Positions 59,640 to 64,000 of a stretch of 64,000 nucleotides of DNA are shown in pieces; position 1 is the stretch's first letter; the number at the start of each line of letters is the position of its first letter. The position numbers and the translations under genes are program-made. Below the pieces are notes generated by a model that saw nothing but the letters and a program-made list of their open reading frames with translations, had not been told where the DNA came from and did not search any database. The stretch comes from Paralvinella palmiformis. Lineage: Eukaryota > Annelida > Polychaeta > Terebellida > Alvinellidae. The stretch spans positions 1-64,000 of the forward strand of contig JAODUP010000953.1 in the NCBI GenBank assembly GCA_025642065.1. Reading direction: 5' to 3'.

Positions 59640-62095
59640 TATAATGAATTATAGTAGAGATCAGTTGCTTGCATTACGACCCTATGGTGGTAATACCATT
59701 CGTTTAGCGATGCGCCCACCTAGTGGAAAACATCCAAGGCAGATTAGGTCTGATGCCTGTAATTTGATCACTGTGCAATAACACCATATAATGGCACAGC
59801 TGTACAAAATGTAAGTATTGGTCTTATTAACTGTCAGTCGATCTGTAATAAATCTGATGAAATATCTTACGTTGTTAAGGATATGGATCTTGATGCTCTT
59901 GTCATTACAGGATTTGGGCTGGTAATGTTTCAGACAGAAAATTGTTGGTGATGTGACTCCAGCGGGATATTCATTCCACCATGAGCTCGGATTCACAAAA
60001 GGTGGGGAGTCGGCATTCTTCTCCGTGATTCTTTGAAGTGTGAAACCCATTTGCGTTTTCAGGCAATTTTTTTTTAAAATTACCAACTGACTTTTATATC
60101 GGGGGGGATAAGTGTTCGTGTAGCTATTATCTACCGATTACACACCACTAAGAAAAATGGCCTAAAGCAGCAGATTTCTTAAAGGGAAATTTTTCGGGAT
60201 TTGTTGACTCTTTTGCTACCAACAGTGGTCATCTGTTGATCTTAGGTGATTTCAATATACATTGGGATTGCCGGGGGAATGCAGATACCAAACAACTGGC
60301 TGACATTTTAGATCTGCCAATCTCAGGCAGCATGTCCAAGAAAGAACACACAGACATGGTCACATCTTAGATCTTGTCATCTCCCGTGATGATGACAATT
60401 TGATTAAAGGTGTGTCTGTGTCTTCCATGCTGTCTGATCATTTCCTTGTTGACATTAATGTATCTTTACAGAAACAATCTGTTTCAGCTAAAGTTATTTC
60501 ATATAGAAGATATAAGTCAATTGACAAGGAGGCTTTTCTTGCTGATCTGCGAGTCTCTTCTCTGGTATTGGATCCACCGGATGATGTGGATCATCTGGTG
60601 GATCTCTATGATAATAGATCCATGAAAGCTGCCCTTGTAAAACCATTAATAAAAAACACACTATGGACTGTAATATTCTAAACAATTACAGACCTGTTTC
60701 AAATCTTACATTTTTATCTAAAGTTATAGAAAAGGCAGTTGCTTTCCATCTAAACAAATATTTAATCAATAATAACCTTAATGAATCACTACAGTCTGCC
60801 TATAAAAGTGGTCACAGCACTGAAACAGCCTTGGTTCGAGTGAAAAATTATATTATGATGTCAATTGATCAAGGTAAGCCAGTAATACTTGTTCTTCTGG
60901 ACCCTGTTGCTGCTTTGATACAGTTGACCATAAGGACTTTTCTCAGGTTAAAAGACATGTTTGGTCTGTAGGTAAAGTACTTGAATGGTTTAGATCCTAT
61001 CTGGAACAAGCTCCCAGAGGTTTTTCTGATTTTATCTGACATTCAGTTTTTTTTATCTGGGTAACGGGGTTTAGTTCTTGGTCCTCTGGTTTTCACAATG
61101 TATACCCGTCCCTTGGTATCTTGCGCAGCGATATGGGGTTTATCAGTTTTATGCTGATGACACACAGCTGTATATATAACTGGATCCTGACAATGAGTTA
61201 AATTTTCCTCTTCCTTTAAGAATTTAGAACATTTATTGCGATATTCGGCTATGGATGACTCAAAATCTTCTAAAATAAAAGATAATAAAACAAAAATTTT
61301 ATATTTGGCATCACCACATTGTGTTAAACCCCAAAGCACCAGCATTACAGATGGGTGCATCTTTGATAAGGGTCAGTAAAAATCTAGGGGTATTTTTGAC
61401 CAATGTATTAACATGCATGAACATGTCACATCATATGCCAGTGCCTACTACCATCTTAAGAACATCCACTGTTTAAAAGCATTCTTGAAACCCCAAGTTT
61501 AAATATTGTAACTCCCTTTTATATGGGATATCTGATTATAACATTAATCGCCTTCACGAATTCAGAATAGTGCAGCTCGCATTGTAACAAATACTAGAAA
61601 ATGTGATCATATCACCCCAATTCTTCAAAAACTACATTGGCTACCTGTTAGACAGCGTATCCATTTCCAGATTCTGTTAATAACTTATAAATCTATTAAA
61701 GATATGCGCCAGAATACCTGTGTGAACTGGTTTCCATTAGAAAGTCATCCCGAAAAATCAGTCATCCAGTCAGATACTATTGCAGGTGCCAATGTCTCGG
61801 CTCAAGTCATATGGTGATTGTGCGTTTAGTGTTGCAGCCCCCACTTTGTGGAATAAGTTGCCGGCAAATATTAGAAATGTGTCGTCTCTTTGAAATTTTA
61901 AATCTCTTCTAAAACACACCTATTTAAGGTCCCTTTCACAGATAAATAATTATTATCTTTTAAATCATTACAGGGTTTTTACAGACATTATTTGGGGTAT
62001 TATTATATTACATATTATTTGTACAGCGCCTTTGAATGGCTCCTGCTAGTAAGGGCGCTTTATTAAATATACATTATTATTATTATTATTATATA
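59640..62095 (+). mobile_element. Inactive CR1-group LINE with APE endonuclease and RT remnants
   Basis: In order, on the plus strand and across several frames: a short basic opening frame at 59643-59780; an APE endonuclease start (SIGLINCQSICNKSDEI at about 59816); GDFNIH at 60245-60262; SDHF at 60433-60444; then a jump to reverse transcriptase (NYRPVSNLTFLSKVIEKAV from about 60684, SAYKSGHSTETALVRVK), the catalytic YADD at 61150-61161, the C-terminal LHWLPV region at about 61633 and a 3' end with (ATT)n at 62076-62095. The join near 60610 lacks the usual spacer between endonuclease and RT, so there is an internal deletion, and frameshifts are frequent. Pieces at 6425, 10095, 12800 and 28640 belong to the same or a close family. 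The precise 5' boundary is not visible. Confidence 0.88.
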
Positions 62096-62440
62096 TTTCT
62101 ATGTGTGTATATTTCTACCTGCGTGTGTGTCTATATCTATGTGTGTTTGTCTGTATATTTTTATGTGATTGTGTGTGTGGGTGTTTGTGTGTATGTGTGT
62201 GCGTGCGCGCGCGCGCGTGTGTGTATGTTTGTGTGTGTGTGTTTTTTTTAGGGTACATATAATGAGTCAACAGGCACAGAGCATCAACAGATCTAAACAT
62301 CCTTCGAGACCTACCTCCATAAATCTATATACAAATACAACTATACAAATACAACTATACATGTGTTTTGTGTATATTTCCATGTGCGCGTGTGTGTCTA
62401 TTTCTTAGTGCGTGTGTGTCTATTTATATGTGCGTGCTTG
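62096..62440. repeat. GT-rich minisatellite continuation and dispersed repeat
   Basis: TTTCTATGTGTG-type units and a GCGCGC/GT tract (62165-62250) flank a segment at 62262-62350 whose ACCTACCTCCATAAATCTA part also occurs at 14705-14735. Confidence 0.75.
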
Positions 62441-62840
62441 TGTCATATGTGCCATGTGTGTGAACGCTTCCATATGATAACCTTGTTCCATGTTAAATTG
62501 TCCTTTCACTGATTGTCCTCAGGACAACACAGATGTTGTCGCCGACGTGTCGAATCAAGCATAAACAGAGACAATTTATGACACCGTCTAACTGTTCTGA
62601 TCATCAATAACTGACTGAGGCAGGTTTTTCGCTGAACGTTCTTCACATAACATCATCAAAAAATGTCTGTAATCCACGCTGACAAGTGTCGTGATTGTAT
62701 CATCAGAATAGAGCCTTATTATCGGCAGACTTTAGGAGCAAACCTGACAAAGTCCTCTAGACTAGGAGGCGACAAATAGATTTATCTCTACCTTAGACCT
62801 CGGTGTTATAAGATTGTTGACGTGAGGATGAAGTGGAGAG
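62441..62840. other. No gene recognised
   Basis: Unique sequence without a coding or repeat signal that I can support. Confidence 0.55.
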
Positions 62841-62906
62841 AGGGGGAGAGAGAGAGAGAGAGAGAGAGAAAAAAAAATAGAGAGAGAGAAAAGTGAGAGA
62901 GAGAAA

Positions 62907-62953
<47 letters not shown>

Positions 62954-62970
62954 AGAGAGAGAGAGAGATT
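62841..62970. repeat. (GA)n microsatellite with A-rich interruptions
   Basis: GA units with AAAAAAAATAG and AAAGTG interruptions. Another GA-then-GT tract lies at 63141-63238. Confidence 0.95.
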
Positions 62971-63392
62971 ATGATTTGTGAGAGAAAGCGATGGTTTGAG
63001 TAAACAAGTTGTGAGACCGAGGGGGTGTCCGAATTAATTTGTAAGGGAGAGGGAAGATTTCAGAAAATGAGATGTGAGAGAGACGTGAACGGGATAAAAT
63101 TGGTTGTGTGAGAAAGAAGAGTGTCAGACGATGGATTTTATGAGAGAGGGAGAGAGAGAGGGAGAGAGAGAGTGTGTGTGTGTGTGTGTTTGTGTGCGTG
63201 TGCGTATGTGTATGTATGTGTGCGTGTGTGTATGTGTCTCGGTGATCAGCAGTAGTAATCTATCATCACCTAGTGGACTGGGCTGGCTCCAGTGTAACAT
63301 TGAGGAGCCATCTTCTGGGACATGAGCTGACTCACTGTTTGACAGCTAATTAACTATAGTCTATAATGTCTAGGTGACTGTATCTCACAGAT

Positions 63393-63440
63393 AGCACACA
63401 CACACACACATACTACATACACATACACACACACACACAC

Positions 63441-63488
<48 letters not shown>

Positions 63489-63660
63489 AAATAAGCACGG
63501 ATAAACACAAAAATAAGCACGCTCACACACAAATAAACACATCAACAAACACATACATACATTTACACAAGCACTCACAATCACACACCGCTCGCATACA
63601 CAAAGAAAACACTGACGCTCATACACATAAAAAAAACACGCACACAAACAAACACATTAC
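63393..63660. repeat. (CA)n-(AT)n-(CA)n compound microsatellite
   Basis: CA blocks flank an AT block at about 63444-63476, followed by a degenerate AAACACA tract. Confidence 0.95.
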
Positions 63661-63849
63661 TAACCTGTCACAACGACCACCTGATATAAGTGATCGATTC
63701 AATTAATTAGCCTTACGACTTGAGAAATGACAAGATATGTTTTTGAATTATTACATTCTTGGTGAATCATCAAGAAGGCGTACCCTTGAATTTCCCCGTT
63801 TTAATGGCAGTAGAGTTTCACACATTGGGAATATGATTTATCTAAATGT

Positions 63850-63850
63850 G

Positions 63851-63898
<48 letters not shown>
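63850..63898. repeat. (GT)n microsatellite
   Basis: About 48 bp of pure GT repeat near the window end. The last 100 bp show nothing further. Confidence 0.95.
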
Positions 63899-63900
<2 letters not shown>

Positions 63901-64000
63901 GCGAATGCGTGCTTCCTTGTTTGTTTGTTTCCTTGTTTGTGTGTTCGCAAACAAAATTGTGACAAAAGTCTTAAACGACGGTGAATATGATTGGGACTAT

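Overview
The window looks like nuclear DNA from a bilaterian invertebrate, most probably a lophotrochozoan (mollusc, annelid or brachiopod). Genes are sparse and intron-rich, exons are separated by long introns full of AT, GT, CT and tetranucleotide microsatellites, and the repeats are tRNA-derived SINEs, CR1-group LINE relics and small DNA transposons. The species cannot be told from the sequence alone.

Region 1 (about 1.4-7.7 kb) holds a three-member cluster of a small secreted cysteine-rich protein family that I do not recognise. One copy, on the minus strand (TATA box at 7656, stop at 6082), has a full set of exons. The other two, on the plus strand (1560-2866 and 3473-4190), are decayed. 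All have a TATA box and a short untranslated first exon. The intact copy also has a signal-peptide exon, a 50-codon second coding exon and a short Thr/Asn-rich last exon, all joined in phase 0. Its two main coding exons each carry a C-x8/9-C-x-C motif. This cluster is the best candidate for something undescribed.

Region 2 (7.7-20.7 kb) has no gene I can support. It holds LINE and SINE pieces, several tandem arrays, and a complete 853-bp DNA transposon with long terminal inverted repeats and an exact 8-bp target duplication (18017-18869).

Region 3 (20.7-56.1 kb) is one gene on the minus strand. Seven coding exons with matching phases give a 525-residue single-pass membrane protein: N-terminal hydrophobic signal, SUEL-type (galactose/rhamnose-binding) lectin domain, CUB domain, sushi/CCP-like module, short linker, transmembrane helix and a 134-residue cytoplasmic tail with several tyrosine motifs. 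Domain exons are symmetrical 1-1, the pattern of exon-shuffled extracellular modules. Its introns carry the 24-bp and 21-bp minisatellites, a (GTGA/GTCA)n array just upstream of the CUB exon, SINEs and a Tigger-like MITE. A GC-rich stretch at 56-58.6 kb is its likely promoter side.

Region 4 (58.6-64 kb) holds microsatellites and an inactive CR1-group LINE (59.6-62.1 kb) that retains the GDFN, SDHF and YADD motifs but is broken by frameshifts and an internal deletion.

No rRNA, functional tRNA, CRISPR array or bacterial-type operon was seen.
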